Shown here in pieces: positions 47,865 through 58,100 of a stretch of 64,000 bases of DNA (position 1 is its first letter; each line of letters opens with the position of its first letter). The stretch covers positions 186,001 through 250,000 of the forward strand of contig NSKG01000005.1 in NCBI GenBank assembly GCA_002287035.1, written 5' to 3'. The position numbers were made by a program, and so were the translations under genes. Source of the stretch: Pseudomonas sp. WN033 (lineage in GTDB: Bacteria > Pseudomonadota > Gammaproteobacteria > Pseudomonadales > Pseudomonadaceae). Under the pieces are notes generated by a model. The model saw only the letters and a program-made list of their open reading frames with translations, had not been told where the DNA came from and searched no databases.

Positions 47865-49536
47865 GGTTGATCTCCTCCAGCGAGGTGCGACCACAGGCGA
47901 CCAGTTGCAAGGCGCTTTGGCGCAGCAACTGCAAACCATGGGCACAGGCATATTGGCGAATACGGCTGATGGGCTGGCGTTCGACGATCATCTGCCGTAG
48001 TTCATCGTCCAGATGCAGCAGCTCGGCAATGGCGGTACGCCCGCGGTAACCGGTACCACGGCAATGGTGGCACCCCTTGCCTTGGGTAAAGCGGTAGTGT
48101 TGGCGCTGCTCCAGGGCAATGCCCGAGCGCAGCAGTTCAGCATCGTCCGGGCTGGCCGCAACCCGGCAGTGCGGGCAAACCAGCCGTACCAGCCGCTGGG
48201 CCAGCACCGCGTTAAGCGCGGCAACCAGGTTGTAGGGGTCAACTTCCATCTGCGCCAGCCGGCCAATCACATCGAACACGTTGTTGGCATGCAGAGTGGT
48301 GAATACCAGATGGCCTGTCAGGGCCGATTGCACCGCGATCTGGGCGGTTTCGGCATCACGAATTTCGCCAACCATGATCTTGTCCGGGTCATGGCGCAGG
48401 ATTGAGCGCAGCCCCCGAGCAAAGGTCAGCCCCTTTTTCTCGTTGACCGGAATCTGCAGAACGCCTGGCAACTGATACTCAACTGGGTCTTCAATGGTGA
48501 TGATCTTGTCCAGCCCGTGGTTGATCTCGCTGATCATGGCGTACAGGGTGGTGGTCTTGCCGCTACCGGTCGGGCCGGTAACCAGCACCATGCCGTAGGG
48601 ATCGGTCGCCAGTTCGCGCATCTGCCGCATGACCTCGGGTTCAAAACCCAAGGCATCAAGACAGACGCCTTGTATGCGGTCGGCCAGATCCTGCTTGTCG
48701 AGCACCCGCAACACTGCGTCTTCGCCGAAAATGCTGGGCATGATCGAGACCCGGAAATCGATCTGCCGACCCTTGATGCTGACCTTGAAGCGGCCGTCCT
48801 GCGGCACCCGGCGTTCGCTGATATCCAGCTCAGCCATGATCTTGATCCGCGAGATCACCTGCTCGGCCAGCTCATTGCCGGCGACGCTGCTGATGTTGTT
48901 GAGCACTCCGTCGATTCGGTACTTGATACTAAGCCCACCAGGGCTCATACCCAGGTGTATATCACTGGCATGGGCCTTGAGGGCATCATAGAGAGTGGCA
49001 TTGACCAGCTTGACCACCACGCTGGCATCTTCGCTGATCCGTGCCAGCGATAACTGCTCAGTATCCTGCTCGACCTCAAGACTGGCGCCCTGCCCCTGCA
49101 TCCCGGCCACGGCATGGAAGCCCTCTTCGTGGGTCGCGAGGAAGGCATTCAGACAATCGATATGCACCAGATAGAGGGTTCCACCTTCGACCAACTGATC
49201 GAGCCGGGCCAGGCGAACATCGTCGAAGGGATCGGCCAGCACTCCGGCCAGTTGGCCGTCCAGCTCAATCAGTGCGCATTCGTGTTTGAGCATCCCGGCC
49301 AGAGACAGCCGGTCGAAATCGGGAGAGGCCTGAAACAATTGCTCGCGCTCGAGCACCGGGTAGCGCAGCAAACTGCCAAGGGCTTGAACGAAGGCGTCGG
49401 CAGGCAGACCGCTATGCCGCTCCAACGCGCTGATAAGTCGTTGCCCCTGACTGGCCGCTTCCTCGCTGGCCTGTTGCATCAACTCGGTCGTCAACCAGGC
49501 TGGCGGGTGTGCCTCCACCAGTGCCGAAGTACCCAT
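47845..49536 (-). CDS. Type II secretion ATPase GspE
   Basis: A 563-residue traffic ATPase. The N-terminal N1-like domains (about 1-150) precede the nucleotide domain with Walker A GPTGSGKTTT (321-330), the Asp box IEDPVEYQLPG, Walker B IMVGEIRDAETAQ and His box GHLVFTTLHAN. A tetracysteine zinc site is present (CPHC at 454-457, CHHC at 489-492), as in GspE/PilB. It drives pseudopilus assembly. A receiver-protein gene lies 70 bases upstream and the GspL-like gene overlaps its end. Confidence 0.93.
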   Translation of the reverse strand: MGTSALVEAHPPAWLTTELMQQASEEAASQGQRLISALERHSGLPADAFVQALGSLLRYPVLEREQLFQASPDFDRLSLAGMLKHECALIELDGQLAGVLADPFDDVRLARLDQLVEGGTLYLVHIDCLNAFLATHEEGFHAVAGMQGQGASLEVEQDTEQLSLARISEDASVVVKLVNATLYDALKAHASDIHLGMSPGGLSIKYRIDGVLNNISSVAGNELAEQVISRIKIMAELDISERRVPQDGRFKVSIKGRQIDFRVSIMPSIFGEDAVLRVLDKQDLADRIQGVCLDALGFEPEVMRQMRELATDPYGMVLVTGPTGSGKTTTLYAMISEINHGLDKIITIEDPVEYQLPGVLQIPVNEKKGLTFARGLRSILRHDPDKIMVGEIRDAETAQIAVQSALTGHLVFTTLHANNVFDVIGRLAQMEVDPYNLVAALNAVLAQRLVRLVCPHCRVAASPDDAELLRSGIALEQRQHYRFTQGKGCHHCRGTGYRGRTAIAELLHLDDELRQMIVERQPISRIRQYACAHGLQLLRQSALQLVACGRTSLEEINRVTFAA

Positions 49537-49606
49537 GAGCCGTCCTCCCCAATGCCACAGTCAGCATGTGCCTGTAGCTGAAGACGGTAACCCTGCACCT
49601 GGGAGC

Positions 49607-50161
49607 TCAGCCCTTGTCGGTCTTGCTCCCCGGGGCATCCGGCTTTACCGGCGATTGGTCATCATCCTCGGGGCGTTTGCCACCGTGACGCCGATCGGCC
49701 AGAAGCCAGGTACCGTCATACAGCCGCATTGGGAACGTCTCTTTGCCGCTATCCTGTCGTCGCCGCTCGACCGGTACTTGACCGTTGCCGTCGGACCGGG
49801 CCTCGACGCTCAGCATCTTGGCCACCAGGCTGCGTAGCTCACCCAGGGGAAAGGGCTTAAACATGATATGGGTAATGCCCCGTTTCCCCGCCTCCTCGCA
49901 GACTTCGTTGGTCGGGTGACCGGTGATCAGGACACACTGGCCGCGCCAGGTGTTCTGTACCGCATCCAACACATCGAAGCCGACCATGTCAGGCAGTCGA
50001 TAATCCAGAATGATCAGATCAGGGGGGAACTTGCCGGCCAGATCAATGGCGCGTGCGCCATCGGTAGCCAGCATGGCCTTGCATGGAAGCTTTTCCATGA
50101 AAGCCTTGAGGTTCTCCGCCAGGACCGGTTCATCCTCGACTATCAAGATTCTGTATGACAA
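49607..50161 (-). CDS. Receiver-domain protein with C-terminal tail, leading the secretion operon
   Basis: A 184-residue protein: receiver domain (acid pair in LIVEDEP, phospho-Asp D53 in LIILDYRLPDM, Thr in VLITGHP, Lys in MFKPF) followed by about 60 disordered, charged residues with no DNA-binding domain. It may act by protein contact, for example as a phosphate sink or on the ATPase. I prefer the TTG start at 50161 because GGAG lies six bases ahead; an ATG four codons upstream has no site. It follows a sigma-54 promoter and precedes gspE. Confidence 0.85.
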   Translation of the reverse strand: MSYRILIVEDEPVLAENLKAFMEKLPCKAMLATDGARAIDLAGKFPPDLIILDYRLPDMVGFDVLDAVQNTWRGQCVLITGHPTNEVCEEAGKRGITHIMFKPFPLGELRSLVAKMLSVEARSDGNGQVPVERRRQDSGKETFPMRLYDGTWLLADRRHGGKRPEDDDQSPVKPDAPGSKTDKG

Positions 50162-50225
50162 GGCGAACTCCATTCAGAGTGTGCTACTGACAACTACAGC
50201 AGGAGTACGCTCCCATTTGGGGTCT

Positions 50226-50241
50226 CGCATACTTCATGCCA
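50226..50241 (-). promoter_or_regulatory. Sigma-54 promoter of the receiver/secretion operon
   Basis: The minus strand reads TGGCATGAAGTATGCG, with GG-N10-GC spacing (GG at 50240-50239, GC at 50228-50227) and only two departures from TGGCACG-N4-TTGC. The expected start is near 50215, 55 bases before the gene. Confidence 0.65.
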
Positions 50242-50322
50242 GCTTTGGCGTCCTGCCGGGAGGCCCGACCTGTCTGGGTAGTGCAGCTTTGAGGCTGAAA
50301 ACCCGGTGCCAGAGGGAGCGTT

Positions 50323-50334
50323 TTCCCCGGGGAA
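50323..50334. promoter_or_regulatory. Perfect palindrome TTCCCCGGGGAA, putative activator site
   Basis: A 12-bp perfect palindrome centred about 95 bp upstream of the sigma-54 promoter at 50226-50241. A related TTCCGGGGGAA lies at 50384-50394 in the last codons of the upstream gene. It is a candidate binding site for the sigma-54 regulator of this region. Confidence 0.5.
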
Positions 50335-50374
50335 TCAGCTCGCCCAGCACCCAGTTATGGGGCATATTTGCAGT

Positions 50375-51883
50375 CTAGCGCTGTTCCGGGGGAATGTAAT
50401 AGCCAGTGTGATGCAGTTCACGATTTTCCAGATCCAATCGCACGATATGCGCCCCGGCCCCCACCCGACGCCCACCACTGAAGCCCACCCTTGGAGACAT
50501 TCCGGTAGGGTGATCATACAGCCCCTCCAGCGCCCGTATCAGCGCTTCGCGGCTGAGCTGACGGCCAGCCCGGCGCAACCCCTCTTCGAGTATTGCCAGC
50601 GCTACGCTGGCTGAGACCCGGCGATTCAGATAGCCAGTGCCCAGTATTGCCCGCTGGCGGGCCAGCCGCTCACGAAAAGCCGGAGTCCAGTCATCGGGCA
50701 AAAACGGATAGGCAACAAATACCCGGGCGGAAAAGGCCGCCGGCAGCTCGAACAGTTCAGCCTGGGCCTGCTCTCCCGCCAACAGCAGATAGGGCGGTGG
50801 GCTATGCGCCGCCAGCAGGTTGACCTGGGACGACGACAATCCGCTGCCCAGCAAAAACAACGCTGACAGCCCATCATCCAACACCAGCGGCACCTCGGCG
50901 CCCTGAATAGCTGGCGCAGGCCAGCCCCGCTGCACCAGCCAGCGACTCAGCGACTCGGCCTGGGCCTGATGGGTCGGCTCCGGTCCTACCAAAATCAGCG
51001 CTGGCCCCCGGGCCGACAACGCCTGTTCGGCGAACAGCCCCAAGGCTTTCATTTGTTCCTGAATACCGGCCAGCGGTTCGAACGTCCATCCGTCACCCGA
51101 TCCCGGGTCATTACGCAGCAAGGTGCCAACCATCGGCACTCCGGCCTGGCGCAACTGCTCCTGCTGCTCGGCGCTGCAGGCCTGCACCGCGACCAGGGCG
51201 AAGACTTCATGCTGGCCCAGCAGCTCATCCAGCACCGCCTGCTCATCGCGTTCGGCACTGTCGACCACTACCAGCGTCAACCGGCGGCCATGGATACCGC
51301 CATCCATATTGATCTGGGCAATCGCTTCACGCAGGCTCAGACTGACGACCTGACCGCCATCGGCCTGCGGCCCGCTCAAGGGTAGCCAAGTACCCAACAC
51401 CAGGCTCTGATCGCTGATTCCGGGGTCGAAGTCCTCTTCGATCCGCTGCAGATAGGCAATCAGATCACGTACCTGCCGCTGGCTCAGGCTGTAGCGCGGC
51501 ATCGCCGGCGACAGCCGGTTGCCACCGGGGTCAACGCCTTCGCGTATCGCCCGGGCCAGACTGGCTTCGGTATAGGGCGGATGCTGACGGGCGCCGGGCA
51601 AGCGTTCGCCATAGGGCTTGCTCAGCCGTGCCCAGGTGATATCCGGCGGGGCCAGGCCACCTTCGGCCCGGCCCCGACCATCGCGGCCATGACAGCCGGC
51701 ACAGGGCAACAGACTGGCATCGACCACGGTGTCGGCCGCTTCCAGGAGGGCCTGCACCGGGCTATCGGCATTGGCCTGGCCATAACGGTACAGCTGCTGC
51801 CCTGCCTTTTCGCTATCGCTCAGGCCCCAGGCCAGTGCCGGCAACAGTGCCAGGCTCAGCAGGGTGCAGAATCGGGCGCACAT
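50375..51883 (-). CDS. Cytochrome c fused to a periplasmic ligand-binding domain
   Basis: A 502-residue exported protein. After the signal peptide a c-type cytochrome domain carries CAGCH (C61, C64, H65) and a likely axial Met in AMPRYSL. From about residue 160, LVLGTWLPLSGPQADGG begins a branched-chain-amino-acid-type (Leu/Ile/Val family) substrate-binding domain. No ABC transporter genes are near, so it is probably an electron-transfer or sensory protein and not a transport receptor. It is last in the oxidase operon and overlaps the SCO gene by 28 bases; no clear ribosome site precedes its ATG. Confidence 0.82.
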   Translation of the reverse strand: MCARFCTLLSLALLPALAWGLSDSEKAGQQLYRYGQANADSPVQALLEAADTVVDASLLPCAGCHGRDGRGRAEGGLAPPDITWARLSKPYGERLPGARQHPPYTEASLARAIREGVDPGGNRLSPAMPRYSLSQRQVRDLIAYLQRIEEDFDPGISDQSLVLGTWLPLSGPQADGGQVVSLSLREAIAQINMDGGIHGRRLTLVVVDSAERDEQAVLDELLGQHEVFALVAVQACSAEQQEQLRQAGVPMVGTLLRNDPGSGDGWTFEPLAGIQEQMKALGLFAEQALSARGPALILVGPEPTHQAQAESLSRWLVQRGWPAPAIQGAEVPLVLDDGLSALFLLGSGLSSSQVNLLAAHSPPPYLLLAGEQAQAELFELPAAFSARVFVAYPFLPDDWTPAFRERLARQRAILGTGYLNRRVSASVALAILEEGLRRAGRQLSREALIRALEGLYDHPTGMSPRVGFSGGRRVGAGAHIVRLDLENRELHHTGYYIPPEQR

Positions 51884-52500
51884 GTACGCGCGGCAGCCGG
51901 TGGTTGATGCAACAATACAAGACGTTCAACGATTGCCGTGACCGGCGCATCCGGGCGGATCTTGCTCCAGCGCTTGTTGGCCACATCCCCGGCGATCAGC
52001 AGGGTCGAGTGGTTCTCCACTGAGCCAGTGAACTGGCCAAGCCGGCCAAGTAGCCGGGTCATGTCGGCCGGGTCACCGGTCATGAAATGCCAGTTGGCGT
52101 CTTCGACACCGTGTTTTTTCGCATAGACCTTGAGGTCTTGTGGCGTATCGTTCTGCGGATCACTGCTTAGCGAAATGAAGTCGATACCCTCGGCCCGCTC
52201 ACCCAGTTGCCGGCGAACCTGCTTGAGCTTGCTGGTGATCACCGGGCAGGCATCCTCGCAGCGGGTGAAGATCACGTTGAGCAGCACCACCCGGTTTTCC
52301 AGCAGATCACTGTAGAACCGCCGTTCCTGCCCGTGTTGGTCGATCAGCACGGTATCGGTGAAATAACTGCGGGCATCGGGAATCATGCCAGGATTCAGCA
52401 CCTCGGGCTGACTCTCCAGCTCGGCATCATGCCCATGCCCCGGGTGAGCCACCAGCGGCAGGCTCAGCAGCAACAGGCTCACGGCCAATAGAGACCTCAT
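51856..52500 (-). CDS. SCO1/SenC-family copper chaperone
   Basis: A 214-residue exported thioredoxin-fold protein. The copper ligands are CEDAC (C81, C85) in IFTRCEDACPVITSKL and the later His of SVENHSTLLIAGD. An HPGHGHD stretch follows the signal peptide. SCO proteins deliver copper to cuproenzymes or reduce their Cys sites. It overlaps the other SCO gene by four bases (ATGA). Confidence 0.9.
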   Translation of the reverse strand: MRSLLAVSLLLLSLPLVAHPGHGHDAELESQPEVLNPGMIPDARSYFTDTVLIDQHGQERRFYSDLLENRVVLLNVIFTRCEDACPVITSKLKQVRRQLGERAEGIDFISLSSDPQNDTPQDLKVYAKKHGVEDANWHFMTGDPADMTRLLGRLGQFTGSVENHSTLLIAGDVANKRWSKIRPDAPVTAIVERLVLLHQPPAAARTCAPDSAPC

Positions 52501-53147
52501 GGCTGCATCTCCCGACGACCAGCCGGCAGCGCCGCCAGTTTGGCCTCGGGCTCTTGCTGCAGGCGTTTGACGCCAGCGACGATTTGCAACGGATCGGCAA
52601 ACCCGTAAAAGCGCAGCCAGTGGCCCTTGAGCCCCACCATGATGACCGGCTGATGCTCCTCGACGTTGGCGCTGTAGACCCGGAAGCCGCGTAGCACCGC
52701 CTCGATATCATCCGGCGTACCAGTCACCCAGTTCCAGTACTCATCGGCCTCATACCGGCTGGCCATCTCGGCCATGCGTTGGGGGGTATCACGCAGCGGG
52801 TCAACAGTAATCGACAGCAGCCGGGCATCGATGCCATCGCTTGCAAGGCGGTCACGGGCCTTGGCCATGATTGCCGAAATGACCGGGCAAACCGTGGTGC
52901 AGGTAGTGTAGACAAAACCGACCACCACCGGCTCATCGCCCAACAGATCGTCAGGCAAGCGCCGCTCCCGCTGATGCTGATCAATCAGTGGCCGATCCAC
53001 CAGCCGCACGCCCTGAGCCGTCTCCTCACTGCTGGCCGGCGGTTGGTGATGATGCTGGTGATGGTGCTCCGGGTGCGCAAGGCCCAGGCAGGCATAACCG
53101 AGCAGGCCGAGTGCGCACAGCAATCTCAACGGATATCCGAGTTTCAT
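52497..53147 (-). CDS. SCO1/SenC-family copper chaperone with His-rich N-terminus
   Basis: A 216-residue exported protein with the SCO motif TTCTTVCPVISAIM (C83, C87), SITVDPLRDTPQRM, and a His in VEEHQPVIMVG. Just past the signal peptide is HPEHHHQHHHQPP, probably a metal-buffering segment. The ATG at 53147 has GGAGG six bases ahead. Two different SCO proteins in one operon with a giant multicopper oxidase strongly suggest dedicated copper loading. Confidence 0.9.
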   Translation of the reverse strand: MKLGYPLRLLCALGLLGYACLGLAHPEHHHQHHHQPPASSEETAQGVRLVDRPLIDQHQRERRLPDDLLGDEPVVVGFVYTTCTTVCPVISAIMAKARDRLASDGIDARLLSITVDPLRDTPQRMAEMASRYEADEYWNWVTGTPDDIEAVLRGFRVYSANVEEHQPVIMVGLKGHWLRFYGFADPLQIVAGVKRLQQEPEAKLAALPAGRREMQP

Positions 53148-53163
53148 ATCGACCTCCAGACGG

Positions 53164-55119
53164 TCAATCACCATTCAGCAATTTGCGCACACTGGCGTAA
53201 GGCAGATCCCCCCAGGTCAGGCCCAAGGATTCTGATGCCAGATGCAGGTAATAGGCGCCGGGCTGCTCCAGGCTGAGGGTCGCCTCATAGAGGCCGCCCC
53301 CCAGTTCCCGAACCGGCTGCTCCCGACTACGTGAGGCCGGAGCCAGGAAGTAGCGCAGACGCAGATCGTTCACCCCAATCCAGGGCTCCTGGCTGTCACC
53401 GCGCCATAGCCGCAAACGTACCGGCTGGCTGGGTTCGCCGCGCACCACGCCGGTCTCCAGCAGGTATTCGACCCGGGGGCTCATGCGGCGCAAGGCCAGT
53501 TCTGGATCGGCGGCAACCTGAAAGCTGAAGCACTGGGTCATATCCGGTTGCGCCAGCACCATGGCCAGGTCTAGCTCACCAGCCAATGGCACACGAACAC
53601 GGCCCTGATAAACCCCCGGTTCGACCTCCTGAAGGGTCCGGTCGACGACTCGCACCGCCCGTGAGGTATGGCCTCGATTGATATAAGCCGACGACGGCGC
53701 GTTCATGCCTTCCATGTAGAAATAGATGCTGTTGTCCACCGGGTTGACCACGAACACTGCATTGTCATCAACCGCCAACCCCATCCCAGATGCCAGCGGC
53801 AGGTTGCCGGCCAGACCCGGGGCCGGGACACCGGCTTCAAAGTCCTGAAATATCGGAGTACTACCCAGCCCGAGCGAGCCCAAGGCGATCATGCTGACCC
53901 GGTTCGATCCGAGCGTGCGGACATAGGCGTAGGTTTTGCTGAACATCAGTTGATAGGGTTCACCGCCGACTTTCAACTCGTGAATAAGCCTGTCGCTGGC
54001 GGTGTCAAGTACCAGTACCCGGTCTTCACGGGGGTTGAGTACCAAGGCATGGCGACCATCCGGGCTGATCTGCAGCGGCCCCAACCCTGGCTGGCTGAGA
54101 ATCTCGGCGCGGGGCTTAAGGCTGCGAGCGTCGAACACGCTGACCCGCCCGCTGGCACCATCGACCACATAGAGCGCATCAGCCAGTTCCGCATACGCCA
54201 GCGCCAGCAACTGGCCGCCAGGCTTGAGCTCGGCCAGCTGTTTGAGTGTAGCGGTGTCAAATACGCTGACCGTGCCGGCGTCGCGATTGCTGACGAAGGC
54301 TCGGGTCGAATCGCTGGTGAAGGCGATCTCGTGATGCCCGGCCCCTGTCGTCACCTGAAGTACCGTCTCCAGCGTTACAGTATCAAGCACCGTGACACCG
54401 CTCAGCGCGGGATCATTGGTGTTGTTGCCGACCCACAGGTAGCGCTCGTCGGGTTGCAGCGCTACCCGCACGGGTTGCGCCCCGGCCGGTACACTGGCCA
54501 GCACGTTAAAGCTTTCGGTATCAATCACCGCAACTTCATCGGCGCTGGGCATAGACACATACAGGCGTTTTTGCCGACGGCTCTCGACCCAGTCCATAGG
54601 TGATCGTTTGAGCACAATCCGGGCCAGGGTACTGGTCAGCCCCCCAAACGAGACCGAGGGGTCAATCACGCTGATACTCGGGTCCTGATTGAGTACCAGC
54701 ATGTAGTAACTGTTCAGGTCCACCACCGGCCGAACGCCCAGGGTGCCCTTGAGGTAATGGGCAATCCGCTGGCGGCAGGCCATGGCCGGGTCATCCGACC
54801 CGGCACCATGCAGCACCTGCTGATCAATCCAGGCACCCGGTGTCAGCCCCACCAGCGGCTGGCCACTGCCGGCATCGCGCAGATGGATCCGAAAGTCGGC
54901 AAATACGCCTTCAGTCAGGACCGCAGCAGTGCCGGATGAAACTACTTCCAGGGTTATGTCCACACCATCGCGCCGGGCCTGACCCAGCACCTGACCACGC
55001 AGTTCCGGGGCCGGAACCGGCGCCAGAGCCAGCTCCTCGCCACTTTGCGACAGCCAGCCCAGTGCCCCGGCCATCCCCGCTACAACCACCACCGCTACTG
55101 CATACCCTAGCCTGCTCAT
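53164..55119 (-). CDS. YVTN-type beta-propeller protein anchored in the membrane
   Basis: A 651-residue protein. An N-terminal membrane anchor (RLGYAVAVVVVAGMAGALGWL) is followed by a first beta-rich domain, a seven-bladed YVTN/cytochrome-d1-like propeller (VAVIDTESFNVLASVPAGAQPVRVALQPDERYLWVGN, VLDTVTLETVLQVTTGAG, VSVFDTATLKQLAEL, VLVLDTASDRL) and C-terminal beta domains. The start could be ATG 55119 or the GTG just before it; GAGG stands seven bases ahead of the ATG. It follows the oxidase gene by 16 bases. A role as partner or scaffold for the oxidase is inference. Confidence 0.82.
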   Translation of the reverse strand: MSRLGYAVAVVVVAGMAGALGWLSQSGEELALAPVPAPELRGQVLGQARRDGVDITLEVVSSGTAAVLTEGVFADFRIHLRDAGSGQPLVGLTPGAWIDQQVLHGAGSDDPAMACRQRIAHYLKGTLGVRPVVDLNSYYMLVLNQDPSISVIDPSVSFGGLTSTLARIVLKRSPMDWVESRRQKRLYVSMPSADEVAVIDTESFNVLASVPAGAQPVRVALQPDERYLWVGNNTNDPALSGVTVLDTVTLETVLQVTTGAGHHEIAFTSDSTRAFVSNRDAGTVSVFDTATLKQLAELKPGGQLLALAYAELADALYVVDGASGRVSVFDARSLKPRAEILSQPGLGPLQISPDGRHALVLNPREDRVLVLDTASDRLIHELKVGGEPYQLMFSKTYAYVRTLGSNRVSMIALGSLGLGSTPIFQDFEAGVPAPGLAGNLPLASGMGLAVDDNAVFVVNPVDNSIYFYMEGMNAPSSAYINRGHTSRAVRVVDRTLQEVEPGVYQGRVRVPLAGELDLAMVLAQPDMTQCFSFQVAADPELALRRMSPRVEYLLETGVVRGEPSQPVRLRLWRGDSQEPWIGVNDLRLRYFLAPASRSREQPVRELGGGLYEATLSLEQPGAYYLHLASESLGLTWGDLPYASVRKLLNGD

Positions 55120-55135
55120 CACGGCACCTCATTGC

Positions 55136-58100
55136 TCAGGGTTCTTCCTCGGTCACGCGCAGCAATCCCCAGAGCCCCGAGGAGTTGCCGAAGGCGCCAT
55201 AGTCGCGATACAGGTAGTCACCGGGGATCGCGTTGACGCCACCGGCCGAGGGGAACGGGAAGCTGAAGTGAGCCGCTGGCAGCACGCTTTCCTGAGCACC
55301 GGTGTACTGGGCCATCGGATTGTGGCCATAGCGCACCGAGCCTACCCCCGGATATTTCTGCGGGAAGCCCAGGCTGTCGGCGAACTGCGGCACGAAGGGA
55401 TCCTTCGGCCACAGGTGACCGGCCACCTGGAAGATCGAACCACGGCTGCCACCAGCCGGCATGGTCAGGTTGATGCGGAACGGCTGGCCCTTGCGCACCC
55501 GCAAGATCGGGGTTACCGGGTCACCACCAACCAGCGCGTTGCTGTAGGCCATGTGGGCGTTGGGAATGTCACCCCAACCTGCCCCACCGGCCCGACCGAA
55601 GGGCGCATCCGGTGGCACGTTGAAGCGATACCAGAGTGGCTCGGTACGGTAGTTGACCGCCATGCCCGAGTTGTCCTTGGGATCATTCGGCACGCCAATC
55701 CCTTCCACCGCGATGTTTTCCACCGGCCGGCCATCAGCCCAGCGCGGATTCATGCCCTTCTGCCAGATCAGCGAGAAGTCGCGGAAGCTCGGCCCGGAAT
55801 GCGGCTTGACGGTCGCAGCAGCACGGCTGTTGGCGTCTTCGGTCCAGGTTGCGCCCATGCCCAGGATCGACATGGCCCCGACCAGCCCTTTCTGCGGCTG
55901 CTTGATCACATCGGCTGGCAGCAAGTTAAGGGCTCCGAATTCGATCGGCGTGGCGTTGATGTTGTCGATATTGCGTCCCAGCCGCGCCAGTGGCCGTCCC
56001 TCACGTTCATGATGGCCGACGTAGAACTGGTACTGCCGGGTTGGCCAGTTGCCGCTGTTGCCCGCCCGTGGCGGCACGGTCTGGACCGGGTTGAGGCCAA
56101 CGTTGAAGCCATCCGAGGTGGTGACATCGTAGGCCAGCAACTGGGCATGAATACCAACATGTGCCGAAGGCTTCATCAGGTTATTGTTGAAGGTGGTCGA
56201 GCCCTGGTCACCAAACCGGTCACGCTTCACCGTACCCTGCATAATGGTGTAGTTAGGCAGGTCGAGCATGTTTGTCGGCAAGCGGTTCTCCAGCGTGACC
56301 TGCAGACAGTCGCCAGCGGCTGCACGCAATACCAGCGGTTCGACCGGAACGCCGGGCTTGAGCTTGCCAGTAATCGGGTCCAGATCTGACTTGCGGACAT
56401 ACAGGATCGCCGTCGGGTCATGCAGCGGCCCGCTTTGCCCGCCAACGGTGAAGGAAGTCCCATGCTCCGGGTCATAACCGGACATTTCTGGAATATTCAC
56501 CAAGCGCGGATTGAGTACCAGGGTGCCGCCATCGGCCCGTGGGGTGGCGCCGACATGCAGGCCCTCGCCCTCGGGGTCGACCAGGCTCAGGTTCAGCGGG
56601 TTGTCGAGCACATCATTGGCCAGTACCGCGACCACCTCGTAGTTGCGCTGCGGCGTGGTCCGTGTGCCGATCCCGCTCGGGTTCGGGCTGAAGCGCGGAC
56701 ACACCCCGTTGAACGACACGGTATTGCGCGCCGCTACCGGCAACGGGTTGTTGGGCAGTGGCATCAGGTCGTTGCGGCTACTGCCATAGTTGCGCAGGAT
56801 GCCCCAGATACCGCTCCAGTAACCCTCGATCGCCGCATCCATGGTGTAAAGGTGATCACCGGTATCGCTGGCGGCACCGGACATCAGGGCTACCGGGCTG
56901 ACGAAGCCGAACTGTTCGGAGATCCCAACCATCTGCGCCGCGCGCCAGCCGGATGTCGAACTGTTCTGATAACCAGTGCCACGGTGCAGCCACTTGATGC
57001 CATGCAGACCGACAATGTGCTCCTCCTCATGTCCGCCAGCAATTACCCGCAGCCGCACATTGTCACCGGTGTAGGTACGCAGCATCGGGGTGAAGGGATC
57101 ACCCGGCTGATCGCCGGCCCGATTGATATGTGGCGGCAGACTGGTATTTGCCCCGGTCGGGCCTAAAGCGTTGAGTACCTGACTGGGCGCCAGATTCAGC
57201 GCCGCAATGGCCCGGTCAGTGCGGCTCTGCATGGCGAAGGCCAGGTCGCCAGCCAAGCCGGCGGCCTGCATGCCGGGCTTGCCATCGGGGGCAATTCGCT
57301 CGGGATCATAGATCCGCATGGCCAGCGGCTCATGCCGGTAGTTGACCACATAGATGCCCGGGTCATCGGCGGAAATTGCCTGCGGACACGGACGGTTCGG
57401 GCAACCTTCCAGCTCGCCACCGGCAGCCTCGACCACCGACTCCAACAGCGAGGCCGCGCTCTTGCGTACCGGCGGGTTGATCGCATAACGGAAGGTTTCG
57501 CTGGTCACCGGATAAGCGGTCGGATTGGGGATACCATCGGGCCCGGCACCGACATAGACCCCTGCCTCGTAGGCATGCTGGAAGTCGCTGAAGGCCAGGA
57601 AAAACTCCCGATAGCTGTCGTTCTTGCCATCGCCATTCAGATCACCTGCAGCAATCACAGCCTGCCAGGATGTCGGCCCGCCGTCATGCCGGGTGTACAG
57701 CGGCTCGCCAGTTTCAGAGTGGAACCAGCTGGAGCCGGCCGGCTCAATCAGCACAGTGGCGTACAACCCCATTTGCTGATGAGTCGAGGGCCCAAGATGG
57801 TCGTGGGTGAAGATGTTACCCAACCCTCGGTCGATGTTGTAGACGTTGACGATCGGATCGGCGAACCAGCGCTGCTGCAAGGTTCTGGCACCGATCCAGT
57901 CACTGCGATTGTAGCGCCCAAAGAACGGATGCTCAGCCGCCAGCGGGCATTCCAGCTGGCCATCACGCGGGTCGCCGGCCTGGCAACCATGGTAGGCTCG
58001 AATGGCCTTGATCCGTTCGACCACCGCGCTCGGCGACAGAGTGCCATCCTCATAATTCCAGCCATTGGCCGAACCATCGGCAGCCACCAGGTCCCACTTG

